Shown here: positions 25,402 through 33,458 of the stretch, in pieces | Position numbering within the stretch: position 1 is the stretch's first letter | How the letters are laid out: the number at the start of each line of letters is the position of its first letter | Origin: Actinomycetota bacterium | GTDB lineage: Bacteria > Actinomycetota > Thermoleophilia > Gaiellales > Gaiellaceae | Reading direction: 5' to 3' | Length of the DNA stretch: 37,772 bases | Assembly (NCBI GenBank): GCA_005885245.1 | Contig: VAWR01000106.1 | Location: 1-37,772, forward strand | Position numbers and translations under genes: made by a program | The notes under the pieces: generated by a model | The model's database searches: none | Told to the model about the DNA's origin: nothing | What the model saw: the letters and a program-made list of their open reading frames with translations, nothing else

Positions 25402-26044
25402 GCTGACGCGCGCCGACGAGCTTCGCGCCTTCGGTGAGGTCGTTGCCGGCTGCACGAAGTGCGCGCTTGCCGGCGGCCGGACGCAGGTCGTCTTCGGCTC
25501 CGGGGATCCGAACGCGGATCTGATGTTCGTCGGCGAGGCGCCGGGGTTCCACGAGGACAAGCAGGGCGTCCCTTTCGTCGGAGCCGCGGGGAAGCTGCTG
25601 GAGCAACTGCTCGCGGGTATCGGCCTCGCGCGCGACCAGGTGTACATCGCCAATGTCATCATGTGCAGACCGCCTGGCAATCGGGATCCCCTGCCCGACG
25701 AGATCGAGGCCTGCGAGAGCCACCTGTGGCGGCAAATCGAGCTGATCGAGCCCCGCGTGGTCGCGACGCTGGGCAACTTCGCGACCAAGCTGCTCTCCGG
25801 CAGGCCGACCGGGATCACGCGCGTGCACGGCCAGGAGCAGGAGACGACGCTGGGCGGACGACGCCTGCTGCTCTACCCGATCTACCATCCGGCCGCCGCG
25901 CTCTACACGCCGCGCATGCTCGAGGTCTTGCAGTCCGACTTCGCCCGCCTGCCCGAGCTGCTCGGCCGTGTGGTCGCACCGCCGGAGCCGCTCTACGTCC
26001 CGCCCGCGGTTGCGGAGCCGGCCGTGCAGCTCGGCCTTTTCTGA
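25385..26044 (+). CDS. Family 4 uracil-DNA glycosylase (Fe-S)
   Basis: A protein of about 219 residues that removes uracil from DNA to start base-excision repair. It has four conserved cysteines for the 4Fe-4S cluster (C23, C26, C94, C110: CTKC, IMCRPPGNRDPLPDEIEAC), motif GEAPGFHEDKQGVPFVG, and a C-terminal YPIYHPAAALY with the active-site His-Pro. This cysteine spacing defines the thermophile-type family 4/5 group. GTG 25385 (VAAVTELTRADEL) is chosen, overlapping fmdB by 17 bases; GTG 25355 is an alternative. The stop TGA at 26042-26044 overlaps the CTG start of tsaE. Confidence 0.9.
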   Translation: MAAVTELTRADELRAFGEVVAGCTKCALAGGRTQVVFGSGDPNADLMFVGEAPGFHEDKQGVPFVGAAGKLLEQLLAGIGLARDQVYIANVIMCRPPGNRDPLPDEIEACESHLWRQIELIEPRVVATLGNFATKLLSGRPTGITRVHGQEQETTLGGRRLLLYPIYHPAAALYTPRMLEVLQSDFARLPELLGRVVAPPEPLYVPPAVAEPAVQLGLF

Positions 26045-26475
26045 TCCAGTCTCACTCTCCCGAGGAGACGGAGCAGATCGCGGCGCGCCTTGCCGCCGAT
26101 CTGCAGCCGGGCGACGTGGTGACCGTGTCCGGCGAGCTCGGCTCCGGAAAGACGACGTTCGTTCGTGGAGCCTGCCGCGCGCTCGGCGTCGAGGGTCCCG
26201 TCACCAGCCCCACGTTCACGATCGGCCATCGCTATCGAGGTCGCGTCGACGTCTCCCATCTCGACCTGTTCCGCTTTCGCGACGTGTCAGCGGCGGAGTG
26301 GGGCGACCTGGAGCCCTACTTCGACGACGCGGTCGTGTTCGTCGAATGGCCCGAGGCTGGTACAGGGGTCCTACCGCTGCCGCGCGTCGAGGTATTGCTC
26401 GAGCACGGCGAACCGGGCAGTCGAGTTGTCACGATTCGGGGCGATGTTGATCCTGGCCTTCGACACGGCCACTGA
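26041..26475 (+). CDS. tsaE: t6A biosynthesis ATPase TsaE, apparent CTG start
   Basis: A protein of about 144 residues with the family opening SHSPEETEQIAARLAADLQP, Walker A GELGSGKT (31-38), the switch segment VTSPTFTIGHRY, HLDLFRF and VFVEWPE. TsaE is the ATPase that drives the TsaB-TsaD complex in making N6-threonylcarbamoyladenosine on ANN-decoding tRNAs. The conserved N-terminus leaves only CTG 26041, within a CTGA overlap with the glycosylase stop; no ATG, GTG or TTG exists in frame nearby upstream. The first downstream GTGs fall just before Walker A and would delete the N-terminal helix. The 3' end overlaps tsaB by 32 bases. Confidence 0.88.
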   Translation: MIQSHSPEETEQIAARLAADLQPGDVVTVSGELGSGKTTFVRGACRALGVEGPVTSPTFTIGHRYRGRVDVSHLDLFRFRDVSAAEWGDLEPYFDDAVVFVEWPEAGTGVLPLPRVEVLLEHGEPGSRVVTIRGDVDPGLRHGH

Positions 26476-27043
26476 CGTCGCGACGAGCGCGCTCGTCTCC
26501 GACGGCGAGGTGCTCGGCGAGCGGGTTTCGACCGCCGTCACCTTGCTCGAGGACCTCGATGCGCTGCTTCGACAGGCAGGGACCCAGACGCGGCAGGTGG
26601 AAGGGCTCGCGGTCGGGATCGGGCCGGGCAGCTTCACGGGGATCCGCATCGGGCTGGCGACGGCGCGTGGGCTCGCACTCGCGCTCGGGACGCCCGCTGC
26701 CGGCGTCTCCACGCTTGCGGCGCTCGCCGCCGGGGCTCCGCGCGCCGTTCCCGTCATCGATGCGCGGCGCGGAGAGGTCTTCGTCCTGCAGGAGGAACCG
26801 CGCGTGCTCGTGCCAGGCGCGTTCCGGCCGGCACCGGGGACGCTCTGCGTCGGCAGCGGGGCCGTCCGGTACCGGTCCGTGCTCGAAGCGGCCGGGGCCG
26901 AGATACCGCCCGACCGTGACGAGCGGCACCTGCCGCGGGCCCGTTTTCATGCGGCGCTCGCGCGAAACTTCGGACCGGCGGAGGCGCTCACGCCGCTGTA
27001 CCTACGGATCCCCGACGCTGATAGAACCCGAACACGGGCATGA
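26444..27043 (+). CDS. tsaB: t6A biosynthesis protein TsaB
   Basis: A 199-residue protein of the ASKHA fold: MLILAFDTATDVATSALVSD (phosphate-1-like loop), then GIGPGSFTGIRIGLATARGL, the hallmark TsaB motif, and GTPAAGVSTLAAL. It lacks the metal-binding HxxxH of TsaD and serves as its platform partner. The ATG at 26444 overlaps the end of tsaE. The stop lies inside the ATGAGCG repeat that flanks element B copy 2, so without that element tsaB and rimI would overlap by 4 bases. The C-terminus is somewhat short but complete. Confidence 0.93.
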   Translation: MLILAFDTATDVATSALVSDGEVLGERVSTAVTLLEDLDALLRQAGTQTRQVEGLAVGIGPGSFTGIRIGLATARGLALALGTPAAGVSTLAALAAGAPRAVPVIDARRGEVFVLQEEPRVLVPGAFRPAPGTLCVGSGAVRYRSVLEAAGAEIPPDRDERHLPRARFHAALARNFGPAEALTPLYLRIPDADRTRTRA

Positions 27044-27192
27044 GCGTCGCTCGCTTTCAGCTGGCTCCCGCGGGGGAAACCATGTTTCCCCCACGAGCCC
27101 CCTTCTTTGATGTACGGCCGGTGGAACCTCCCGGTTCCCCCGGCCGGCCCGCCCCCTCCCCCGCTCGTTGGGCAGAGGTTGCCCAATGAGCG
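27040..27192. repeat. Element B copy 2 at the tsaB/rimI junction, flanked by ATGAGCG direct repeats
   Basis: ATGAGCG at 27040-27046 (with the tsaB stop) and 27186-27192 (with the rimI start) flank the element. The interior starts TCGCTCGC, as in copy 1. It has a 9-bp hairpin GGGGGAAAC-CAT-GTTTCCCCC (27072-27092) followed by CCCTTCTT. It then has a 13-bp interrupted stem, GGCCGG-T-GGAACC with loop TCCC (27116-27145). It ends in GAGGTTGCCCA, matching GAGGCTGCCCA of copy 1. Collapsing it to one repeat restores the ATGA overlap. Confidence 0.85.
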
Positions 27193-27662
27193 CCACTGCG
27201 AACAAGGTCGACTTCAGGCGTCTCGAGCTGCGGGACCTCACCGCGATCGAGACGATCGAGCGTGCGTCCTATTCGACCCCCTGGTCGCGCTCGATGTTCG
27301 CGGGTGAGCTCGCCAAGCCGTCCTCGATCTCCCTGGGCGCGTTCGAGCCGGACAGCCGCGAGCTGCTCGGCTTCCTGATCATCTCCCGGTACGTCGACGC
27401 GTGGCACGTGATGAATCTCGCGGTCGCTCCCGAACACCGCCGCAAGCGCATCGCGACGAGCCTGCTCGAGCGGCTCTTCGAGCTCACCGCGGGCGAAGGC
27501 CGCCGCGGTTACACGCTCGAGGTCCGCATCTCCAACGACGTCGCGATCCGGCTGTACGAGCAGGCGGGATTCAAGGCGCGCGGGATTCGTCGCGGGTATT
27601 ACACGGACAACCGTGAGGACGCACTGATCATGTGGCGGGACCCCGAGCCGCACCGGGCGTGA
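27186..27662 (+). CDS. rimI: RimI-like GNAT N-acetyltransferase
   Basis: A 158-residue GNAT enzyme with VMNLAVAPEHRRKRIATSLLERL (acetyl-CoA pyrophosphate loop), LEVRISNDVAIRLYEQAGF and GYYTDNREDALIM, the RimI pattern. RimI acetylates the N-terminus of ribosomal protein S18; in t6A clusters it is a standard neighbour of tsaB and tsaD. ATG 27186 (MSATANKVDFRRLELRD) is chosen, although an in-frame ATG at 27168 lies in element B. Its stop overlaps the tsaD start as GTGA. Confidence 0.9.
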   Translation: MSATANKVDFRRLELRDLTAIETIERASYSTPWSRSMFAGELAKPSSISLGAFEPDSRELLGFLIISRYVDAWHVMNLAVAPEHRRKRIATSLLERLFELTAGEGRRGYTLEVRISNDVAIRLYEQAGFKARGIRRGYYTDNREDALIMWRDPEPHRA

Positions 27663-28627
27663 TCCTTGGCATCGAGACGTCGTGCGACGAGACCGCGGCC
27701 GCGCTCATTTCGGAGGGCGGCCGGATTTTCGCCAACATCGTCTCCTCTCAGGCCGATCTGCATGCACGCTACGGCGGAGTCGTGCCGGAGGTTGCGTCGC
27801 GGCGGCATCTCGAGCTCGTCACGCCGGTCGTGCGCGAGGCGCTCGGGATGGCGGGGGCGACGCTCGACGACGTCGAGCTCGTCGGGGTCACCACAGGCCC
27901 CGGCCTGATCGGCGCCCTGCTCGTCGGTCTCTCGGCGGCCAAGGCGATCGCCTGGGCGCGCAGGCTGCCCCTCGCGGCGGTCGACCATCTGGACGGTCAC
28001 GTCGCTTCGCTCTATCTTGAACCGGCCCCGCTCGAGCCCCCTTTCCTCTGCCTGTTGGCGAGCGGCGGCCACACGCTCTTGCTCGACGTCGCAGATCGTG
28101 GAGCGAAACCAAGGCTCCTCGGCACGACGCTCGACGACGCAGCCGGAGAGGCGTTCGACAAAGGCGCGAGGCTGCTCGGCCTGGGATATCCGGGCGGCGC
28201 TGCGATCGATCGCCTCGCGCGGGACGGCGATCCCGAGGCCTACGACTTTCCCGTTGCTCGCGTATCCGGGTTCGACTTCTCCTTCTCGGGCCTCAAGACG
28301 GCGCTTCTCTATGCGGTCCGCGAGCTCGAGGCCGCCGAGCTGGAGCTGCGGCGCGCCGATCTCGCCGCGAGCTACCAGCGGGCGATCGTTCGGGCCCTGG
28401 CAGAAAGGACCCGCGAGGCTGCGGCTGCGACGGGAGCCCGGAAGCTCGCGGTCGTCGGAGGTGTCGCCGCCAACTCCGAGCTTCGTCGCGCCCTGCCGGA
28501 CGCGGCGCTCGCTCCGCTCGAGCTCTGTACCGACAACGCGGCGATGATCGCCTCCGCTGCGCGCTTCACGGAGGCCATCTCGTATCCCGGCTATCTTGGG
28601 CTCGATGCCTACGCGTCCACCGCGTGA
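27659..28627 (+). CDS. tsaD: tRNA threonylcarbamoyltransferase TsaD
   Basis: A 322-residue enzyme that transfers the threonylcarbamoyl group to A37 of tRNA. It opens with ILGIETSCDETAAALISEGG, has VPEVASRRHLE, TTGPGLIGALLVGLSAAKAI, the metal motif DHLDGHVASLY, LLASGGHTLLL, GEAFDKGARLLGLGYPGG, SGLKTALLYAV, GGVAANSELR and TDNAAMIA. All catalytic blocks are intact. GTG 27659 gives a GTGA overlap with rimI; ATG 27632 is a weaker alternative. The 3' end overlaps the protease gene by about 23 bases. Confidence 0.96.
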   Translation: MILGIETSCDETAAALISEGGRIFANIVSSQADLHARYGGVVPEVASRRHLELVTPVVREALGMAGATLDDVELVGVTTGPGLIGALLVGLSAAKAIAWARRLPLAAVDHLDGHVASLYLEPAPLEPPFLCLLASGGHTLLLDVADRGAKPRLLGTTLDDAAGEAFDKGARLLGLGYPGGAAIDRLARDGDPEAYDFPVARVSGFDFSFSGLKTALLYAVRELEAAELELRRADLAASYQRAIVRALAERTREAAAATGARKLAVVGGVAANSELRRALPDAALAPLELCTDNAAMIASAARFTEAISYPGYLGLDAYASTA

Positions 28628-31184
28628 GCCGTTCAACGCACTCGTGCTGGCGGCTCTCGCGGTCGCCGTCACAGGCGTCCTGATCGCGGCGGGCGGTGGA
28701 CGCGGCAGAGGAACCTCGACAGAGGGTGACGCCAGCTGGCAGGGGCTTGCCGGTGCGCAACGGCCACGGGTTGCCGTCGGGCAGCGCGTGATCGTCGTGC
28801 TCAAGACGCCGGCCGTGGCGGATCGAGTCGGCGACGCCGGCGGTCTTGCGACGAGCGAGGACGAACGGCGGTGGGAGCGGACCGCGCTCTCGTCGCAGAA
28901 GCTCCTGATTGCGCGGCTCCGCCTCGAGGGCCTCCTCGTCCAGCCGGAGTTCAGCTACACGCGCACGATCAACGGCTTCTCGGCCGCCTTCGACGCGCGC
29001 GGGATCGCGTTGCTCGAGCGAGCAGCGGACGTTGCGGGCGTCTATCCCGTCCGCGCCGCGTATCCCGCGTCGTTGAGCTCGCGCCTGGTGGCCGGCTCGG
29101 AGTTCGGTGAGCGTCCGAACATCAGTCTCTCCGACAAGGACGGGCGCGGTGTCACGATCGCCCTCCTCGACACCGGTGTCGACCGTGCGCACCCGTTCCT
29201 CCGGGGCCGTGTCGCGAGTGGGATCGACATCGTCGGCGGAGATGCCGGTGCGCTCGCCGCCCCGCAACCGGACGAGCCGGCGGAGCTCGAGCGCCACGGC
29301 ACCGAGATGGCCGGACTCCTGGTCGGCTCGGGTGGACCCGGAGCGCTCGCCGGCGTTGCTCCCGGCGCGACGGTTCTGCCGATCCGGGTTGCCGGCTGGC
29401 AGCGCGACGCGTCTGCGCGCTGGGCCGTGTACGGACGGACCGACCAGATTCTGGCGGGCCTCGAGCGCGCCGTCGATCCGAACGGAGACGGCGACGCGCA
29501 TGATGCTGCACGCGTGGCACTGATCGGCGTAGCCGAGCCGTTCGCAGCGTTCACCGACGGGCCGCTCGCGCTCGCTGCCGCAGGTGCAACCCGCCTCGAC
29601 ACTCTCGTCGTCACCCCGTCCGGCAACGACGGCCCTGCCGGACCCGGGTACGGGAGCGTTTCGGGACCGGGTGGCGCGCCGGCCGCCCTGACGGTTGGCG
29701 CTCTCGACGTCCGTGCGCGCTTCGGTCAGGTGCGAGTCGTGCTGCGCGCCGGACTTCGCGTGGAGCTCGACGGGACGCGTCCGCTTGCCGGTGCAGTTGC
29801 GCCGGCACGGGCGATCGACGCCGGGATCGGTGCCCCTCGCGCGCAAAGCACCGCGCCGGTCGGCTATCACGGAGCGGTGCCGCTGCTCGACTTCTTCGAC
29901 CGGCGCGGCGTGAGCCTTGTTGCCGGCCGCGCTGCGCTGCTGCCCGCCGGCCCGGACCCGAACGGTTCCGTCGAGAACGCGGCGCGAGCGGGGGCCGTGG
30001 CTGCGGTGTTCTACGGTGTCGACCTTCCTGCAGGAGGGATCGCCCTGGACGAGAGCGCTCCGATCCCCGCCGTTTCGGTGCCCGTCGACGTTGCGGAGAC
30101 CCTGCTGTCGAGGATCCACAACGGCATCGCCACGAGCGTCTCGCTCGGTGCGACGCGGACCGCCTCGAACAGCGGCGCGGATCGTGTCGCGCGCTTCTCT
30201 TCGACGGGACTCGCCTTCGACGGGCGCGTGAAGCCGGAGCTCGTTGCACCCGGCGTTGCGCTCGAGACTGCGGAGGCCGGTGCCAATCCCGACGGATCTG
30301 CCCGCTACGGAACCGTGAACGGCACCAGCGCGTCGGCCGCGCTCGTCGCCGCCTCCGCGGCGTTGCTCGCGCAAGCGCGTCCGTACCTCGACGCAGAGGG
30401 GTTGAAGAGTCTGCTCGTCGGCTCCGCGCGCCCGCTACCTGACGATCGCGTTACGGCACAAGGCGTCGGACTCATCGACGTCGGCGGGGCGACCGCAACG
30501 GAGGTCGGCGCGAGTCCCACGACGCTTGCGTTCGGCCGGGCGGCCGGTCGTAAGTGGCGCGGCGAGCAGGAGTTCCTCCTGCGCAATCTCTCGTTCCGTC
30601 CCCTCACTCTCGGGCTGGACGTGCGCGTCGCGAACGAAGGTGCCGCCTCCGTGCGGCTCGACGTGCGACCGCAGCGCCTCACGCTCGCGGCGGGACGCGC
30701 AATTCGCGTGCACGTGCGCGCGCGCGTGAGCAGCGGGCTCGAGGGCGACGCACCGACCGAAGGCGTCGTCCTCGTTACTCCGGTGGCGGGCCGCGAGATA
30801 CGCGTGCCCTGGACCATCCTCTTCGGAGAGCGGGGGCTGCCGGGGCTCGCCTCGGTCCGCCTCTCGACGCGCGCGTTCGCTCCGTCCGATGCTGCACCAG
30901 CTTTGCTCAGCTTCGTCGCCGGGTCCGTGCGCCGGTCGGGCGGCTTGCCGGACGTTCTGCCGCTGACGCGCCTCGACCTCGAGCTCTGGAGTCCGACCGG
31001 CGGACGGATCGGGCTCCTCGCGCGACTGCGCGACGTGCTGCCCGGCCGTTATTCGTTCGGAGTGACGGGGCGGGACCCGACGGGCGCAGTGCTTCCGAGA
31101 GGTGAATACCAACTCAGGCTGGTCGCTTTCGGCACCGATGATGGACCGCCGACCATCCGGACGGTCACCTTCACCATCAAGTAG
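28605..31184 (+). CDS. Subtilisin-like serine protease (S8) with PA-type insert
   Basis: An 859-residue exported or membrane-tethered protease. The N-terminus has one hydrophobic helix (FNALVLAALAVAVTGVLIAA), then a propeptide-like region. The catalytic triad is intact: Asp189 in IALLDTGVDRAHPF, His231 in ELERHGTEMAGLLVG and Ser575 in VNGTSASAALVAAS, with the oxyanion Asn341 in TPSGNDGPAGPGYGS. A PA-like insert (about 420-510; AARAGAVAAVFYG) sits before the Ser motif, and a beta-rich C-terminal half of about 260 residues follows. ATG 28605 overlaps tsaD by 23 bases. Link to the t6A genes is probably only transcriptional. A lipobox is not apparent. Confidence 0.9.
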   Translation: MPTRPPREPFNALVLAALAVAVTGVLIAAGGGRGRGTSTEGDASWQGLAGAQRPRVAVGQRVIVVLKTPAVADRVGDAGGLATSEDERRWERTALSSQKLLIARLRLEGLLVQPEFSYTRTINGFSAAFDARGIALLERAADVAGVYPVRAAYPASLSSRLVAGSEFGERPNISLSDKDGRGVTIALLDTGVDRAHPFLRGRVASGIDIVGGDAGALAAPQPDEPAELERHGTEMAGLLVGSGGPGALAGVAPGATVLPIRVAGWQRDASARWAVYGRTDQILAGLERAVDPNGDGDAHDAARVALIGVAEPFAAFTDGPLALAAAGATRLDTLVVTPSGNDGPAGPGYGSVSGPGGAPAALTVGALDVRARFGQVRVVLRAGLRVELDGTRPLAGAVAPARAIDAGIGAPRAQSTAPVGYHGAVPLLDFFDRRGVSLVAGRAALLPAGPDPNGSVENAARAGAVAAVFYGVDLPAGGIALDESAPIPAVSVPVDVAETLLSRIHNGIATSVSLGATRTASNSGADRVARFSSTGLAFDGRVKPELVAPGVALETAEAGANPDGSARYGTVNGTSASAALVAASAALLAQARPYLDAEGLKSLLVGSARPLPDDRVTAQGVGLIDVGGATATEVGASPTTLAFGRAAGRKWRGEQEFLLRNLSFRPLTLGLDVRVANEGAASVRLDVRPQRLTLAAGRAIRVHVRARVSSGLEGDAPTEGVVLVTPVAGREIRVPWTILFGERGLPGLASVRLSTRAFAPSDAAPALLSFVAGSVRRSGGLPDVLPLTRLDLELWSPTGGRIGLLARLRDVLPGRYSFGVTGRDPTGAVLPRGEYQLRLVAFGTDDGPPTIRTVTFTIK

Positions 31185-31223
31185 GCTCGGCTCGGCCCGA
31201 AAATGCCTGAATTTGCGCGGGAA

Positions 31224-31229
31224 AAGGAG
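31224..31229 (+). promoter_or_regulatory. Strong Shine-Dalgarno AAGGAG of the glutamate dehydrogenase gene
   Basis: AAGGAG lies 5 bases before GTG 31235 and decides that start. It is one of the few strong ribosome-binding sites in the window, in contrast to the many genes with an adjacent -10 box and no such site. Confidence 0.7.
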
Positions 31230-31234
31230 CTGAA

Positions 31235-32509
31235 GTGACGACCGTTGACGTGCCCGTCTCGCATCTTCGCGAGAACCCCTACGAGATCGCCAAGTCCCAG
31301 CTACGCAAGGTTGCACAGACGTTCGCGATCGACCCGAACCTGATCAACGTTCTGCAACAGTGCAAGAAGTCGCTCGCGGTTTCCATTCCCGTCGCCATGG
31401 ACGACGGCACGACGCGGGTATTCGAGGGCTACCGGGTCACGCACAACGTCGCGCGTGGTCCGTCGAAGGGCGGAATCCGCTACCACCCCGACGTGACGCT
31501 CGACGAGGTCAAGGCGCTCGCGATGTGGATGACGTGGAAGTGCGCCCTCTCCGGCATTCCATTCGGAGGCGCGAAGGGCGGTGTCGTCTGCAACCCCAAG
31601 ACGATGTCCGAGGGCGAGTTGCAGCGCATGACGCGGCGCTTCACTTCCGAGATCATCAACGAGATCGGGCCGGAGAAGGACATCCCCGCACCGGATGTCG
31701 GCACGGATGGCCGGGTGATGGCCTGGATCTTCGACACCTACTCGATGAACAAGGGCCACTCGGTGCTCGGGGTGGTGACGGGCAAGCCGCTCACGATCGG
31801 CGGCTCGCTCGGACGAGAAGAGGCGACCGCCCGAGGCGCGCTCTACTGTGTCCGCGAAGCGGTTCGGAAGCGGCAGTTGTCGCTTGAGGGTACGACCGTC
31901 GCCGTGCAGGGGTTCGGCAACGTCGGCTCGTTCCTCGCCAAGTTCCTTGCCGAGGACGGTGCGACCGTCATCGCGGTCTCGGACTCGACCTCTGGTCTGC
32001 ACAACCCGAACGGCATCGACGTTCAGGCGGCGCTCGCGCACAAGCGCGAGACTGGCGCGCTCGGAGGGTTCAGAGGCGCGGATCCGATCTCGAACGACGA
32101 GTTGCTCTTACTGGACTGCGATGTGCTCGCGCCCTGCGCGCTCGAGCAGGTGATCACCACCGAGAACGCCGACAAGGTGAAGACAAAGATCATTGTCGAA
32201 GGCGCGAACGGTCCCGTGACTCCAGCCGCTGACGAGATCCTCGAAGAGAAGGGCGTGCTCGTTCTGCCGGACATCCTGGCGAACGCCGGGGGCGTGATCG
32301 TCTCCTACTTCGAGTGGGTCCAGGGCCTCCAGGAGTACTTCTGGAAAGAAGCCGAAGTGAACGCAAAGCTGAACGACATCATCACCCGGGCGTTCAACGA
32401 GACCTGGAGCACGATGGAGAGTCGCGGCGTGTCGATGCGGATGGCCTCCTACGGGCTCGCCGTGCAGCGCGTGGCCGAGGCGACCACCACTCGAGGCATC
32501 TACCCGTAA
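31235..32509 (+). CDS. Glutamate dehydrogenase (Glu/Leu/Phe/Val dehydrogenase family)
   Basis: This 424-residue enzyme interconverts glutamate with 2-oxoglutarate and ammonia. Substrate-site residues are visible in GPSKGGIRYHPDV (K78), PFGGAKGGV (K114) and IPAPDVGTD (D154). The Rossmann domain has TVAVQGFGNVGSFLAKFLAE. The length and the FEWVQGLQEYFWKEAEVN segment fit the small hexameric type found in bacteria and archaea. Cofactor preference cannot be set by eye. It is followed 12 bases later by a glutaredoxin-like gene and then rex, so the region links nitrogen and redox metabolism. The function call is firm; gdh numbering is not. Confidence 0.93.
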   Translation: MTTVDVPVSHLRENPYEIAKSQLRKVAQTFAIDPNLINVLQQCKKSLAVSIPVAMDDGTTRVFEGYRVTHNVARGPSKGGIRYHPDVTLDEVKALAMWMTWKCALSGIPFGGAKGGVVCNPKTMSEGELQRMTRRFTSEIINEIGPEKDIPAPDVGTDGRVMAWIFDTYSMNKGHSVLGVVTGKPLTIGGSLGREEATARGALYCVREAVRKRQLSLEGTTVAVQGFGNVGSFLAKFLAEDGATVIAVSDSTSGLHNPNGIDVQAALAHKRETGALGGFRGADPISNDELLLLDCDVLAPCALEQVITTENADKVKTKIIVEGANGPVTPAADEILEEKGVLVLPDILANAGGVIVSYFEWVQGLQEYFWKEAEVNAKLNDIITRAFNETWSTMESRGVSMRMASYGLAVQRVAEATTTRGIYP

Positions 32510-32520
32510 GGCGCGTAACG

Positions 32521-32748
32521 CTGTACCACGCGGAGGGCTGTCACCTCTGCGAGCGCGCCCGGGGGATCCTCGAAGAGGTCCGCAGCGACGTGCCGTTCGA
32601 CTTCGAGGAGATCGACATCGGCGGCGACCCGGAACTGGAGTCGCGGTATCGCGAATGGCTGCCGGTAGTGGAGATCGACGGCGAGCGCGCATTCGTCTAC
32701 TACGTCGATCCGGGAGCGTTCCGTCGCAAGGTCGCCGCACAAAGTTGA
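32521..32748 (+). CDS. Glutaredoxin-like (DUF836-type) thiol protein, apparent CTG start
   Basis: A protein of about 75 residues with YHAEGCHLCERARGILEEVR (CxxC at 7-10), FEEIDIGGDPELESRY and WLPVVEIDGERAFVYYVD, the cis-Pro region of a minimal thioredoxin fold. Such proteins probably act in thiol exchange. No ATG, GTG or TTG lies in frame between about 32404 and the CxxC motif. The nearest codon that fits is CTG 32521, 12 bases after the dehydrogenase stop. The family usually begins RVTLY just before the motif, so the two or three preceding codons may also be translated from another unusual start. The product is clear; the start is not. Confidence 0.75.
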   Translation: MYHAEGCHLCERARGILEEVRSDVPFDFEEIDIGGDPELESRYREWLPVVEIDGERAFVYYVDPGAFRRKVAAQS

Positions 32749-32775
32749 TCTACGCGCCGGCTCAGCGGTGCGTGA

Positions 32776-32781
32776 TAGAAC
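32776..32781 (+). promoter_or_regulatory. -10-like box TAGAAC before rex
   Basis: TAGAAC precedes the rex ATG by 9 bases, like the boxes at uvrA and the FmdB gene, though the last base is C. No convincing Rex operator (TTGTGAA-type palindrome) is visible in the 42-bp gap. Confidence 0.3.
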
Positions 32782-32790
32782 GGCTGCGCG

Positions 32791-33447
32791 ATGTCACAAA
32801 CTCTCGAGACGAGGAGCTCGGCGTCGGGATCCGATCGCCTGACCGTCGGGGTGGCGGCGCGGCTCTCCCGATATCTCCAGGTGCTGACGCAGGCCAAGAA
32901 GATGGGCAAGGACCGCATCTCCTCCCAGGAGATCTCGGACTACACCAACATCAACGCCACCCAGATCAGGCGCGACCTCTCCGCCTTCGGGAAGTTCGGC
33001 AAGCGCGGGGTGGGCTACAACATCGACTCGCTGCTCGGAGAGATCAGGAAGATCCTCCGCACGCAGGGACAGCACAACATCGCCCTGATCGGCGCTGGAC
33101 GCCTTGGGCAGGCAATCGCGAGCTCGCCGATCTTTGCCGAGCACGGCATCAACATTGCTGCGGTGTTCGACACAGATCCCGACAAGGTCGGCCGCCCGGT
33201 CGGCAACGTGCCGGTCAGCGACTACGCTCGGCTTGCCGATGCGATCAGGGAAAAGAACATCATCGTCGGAGTCGTCGCCGTGCCGGCTGACAATGCCCAG
33301 CGCGTGGCCAACGACCTCGTCTCGTCGGGCGTGAGGATCATCTTCAACTACTCCGAGGCTCTGCTCGACGTGCCGCAAGACGTTGCGGTGCACACCTCGA
33401 ATCCCGCGGTCGAGCTGCTCTACGCGCTCTACTTCTATCTGACGTAG
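32791..33447 (+). CDS. rex: Redox-sensing transcriptional repressor Rex
   Basis: A 218-residue NADH/NAD+-responsive repressor. The N-terminal winged helix (about 15-80) includes RLSRYLQVLTQAKKMGKDRI, SSQEISDYTNINATQIRRDL and FGKFGKRGVGYN, the Rex recognition region. The Rossmann domain has IALIGAGRLGQAI, AAVFDTDPDKVG and the C-terminal HTSNPAVELLYALYFYL domain-swap helix. Rex usually represses fermentation, respiration and NADH-recycling genes when NADH is low. Downstream targets are not evident here. The short N-terminal tail (MSQTLETRSSASGS) is disordered. Confidence 0.96.
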   Translation: MSQTLETRSSASGSDRLTVGVAARLSRYLQVLTQAKKMGKDRISSQEISDYTNINATQIRRDLSAFGKFGKRGVGYNIDSLLGEIRKILRTQGQHNIALIGAGRLGQAIASSPIFAEHGINIAAVFDTDPDKVGRPVGNVPVSDYARLADAIREKNIIVGVVAVPADNAQRVANDLVSSGVRIIFNYSEALLDVPQDVAVHTSNPAVELLYALYFYLT

Positions 33448-33458
33448 CGGCCGCGTAG

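Noticed and set aside
28566-30374. A 602-codon minus-strand frame opposite the subtilisin-like protease
   Set aside because: It has no recognisable motif and biased composition, and it lies opposite a protease with an intact catalytic triad.
32749-32790. Rex autoregulatory operator
   Set aside because: CACAAAGTTG is only a weak resemblance to the TTGTGAA-N4-TTCACAA palindrome and has no second half.
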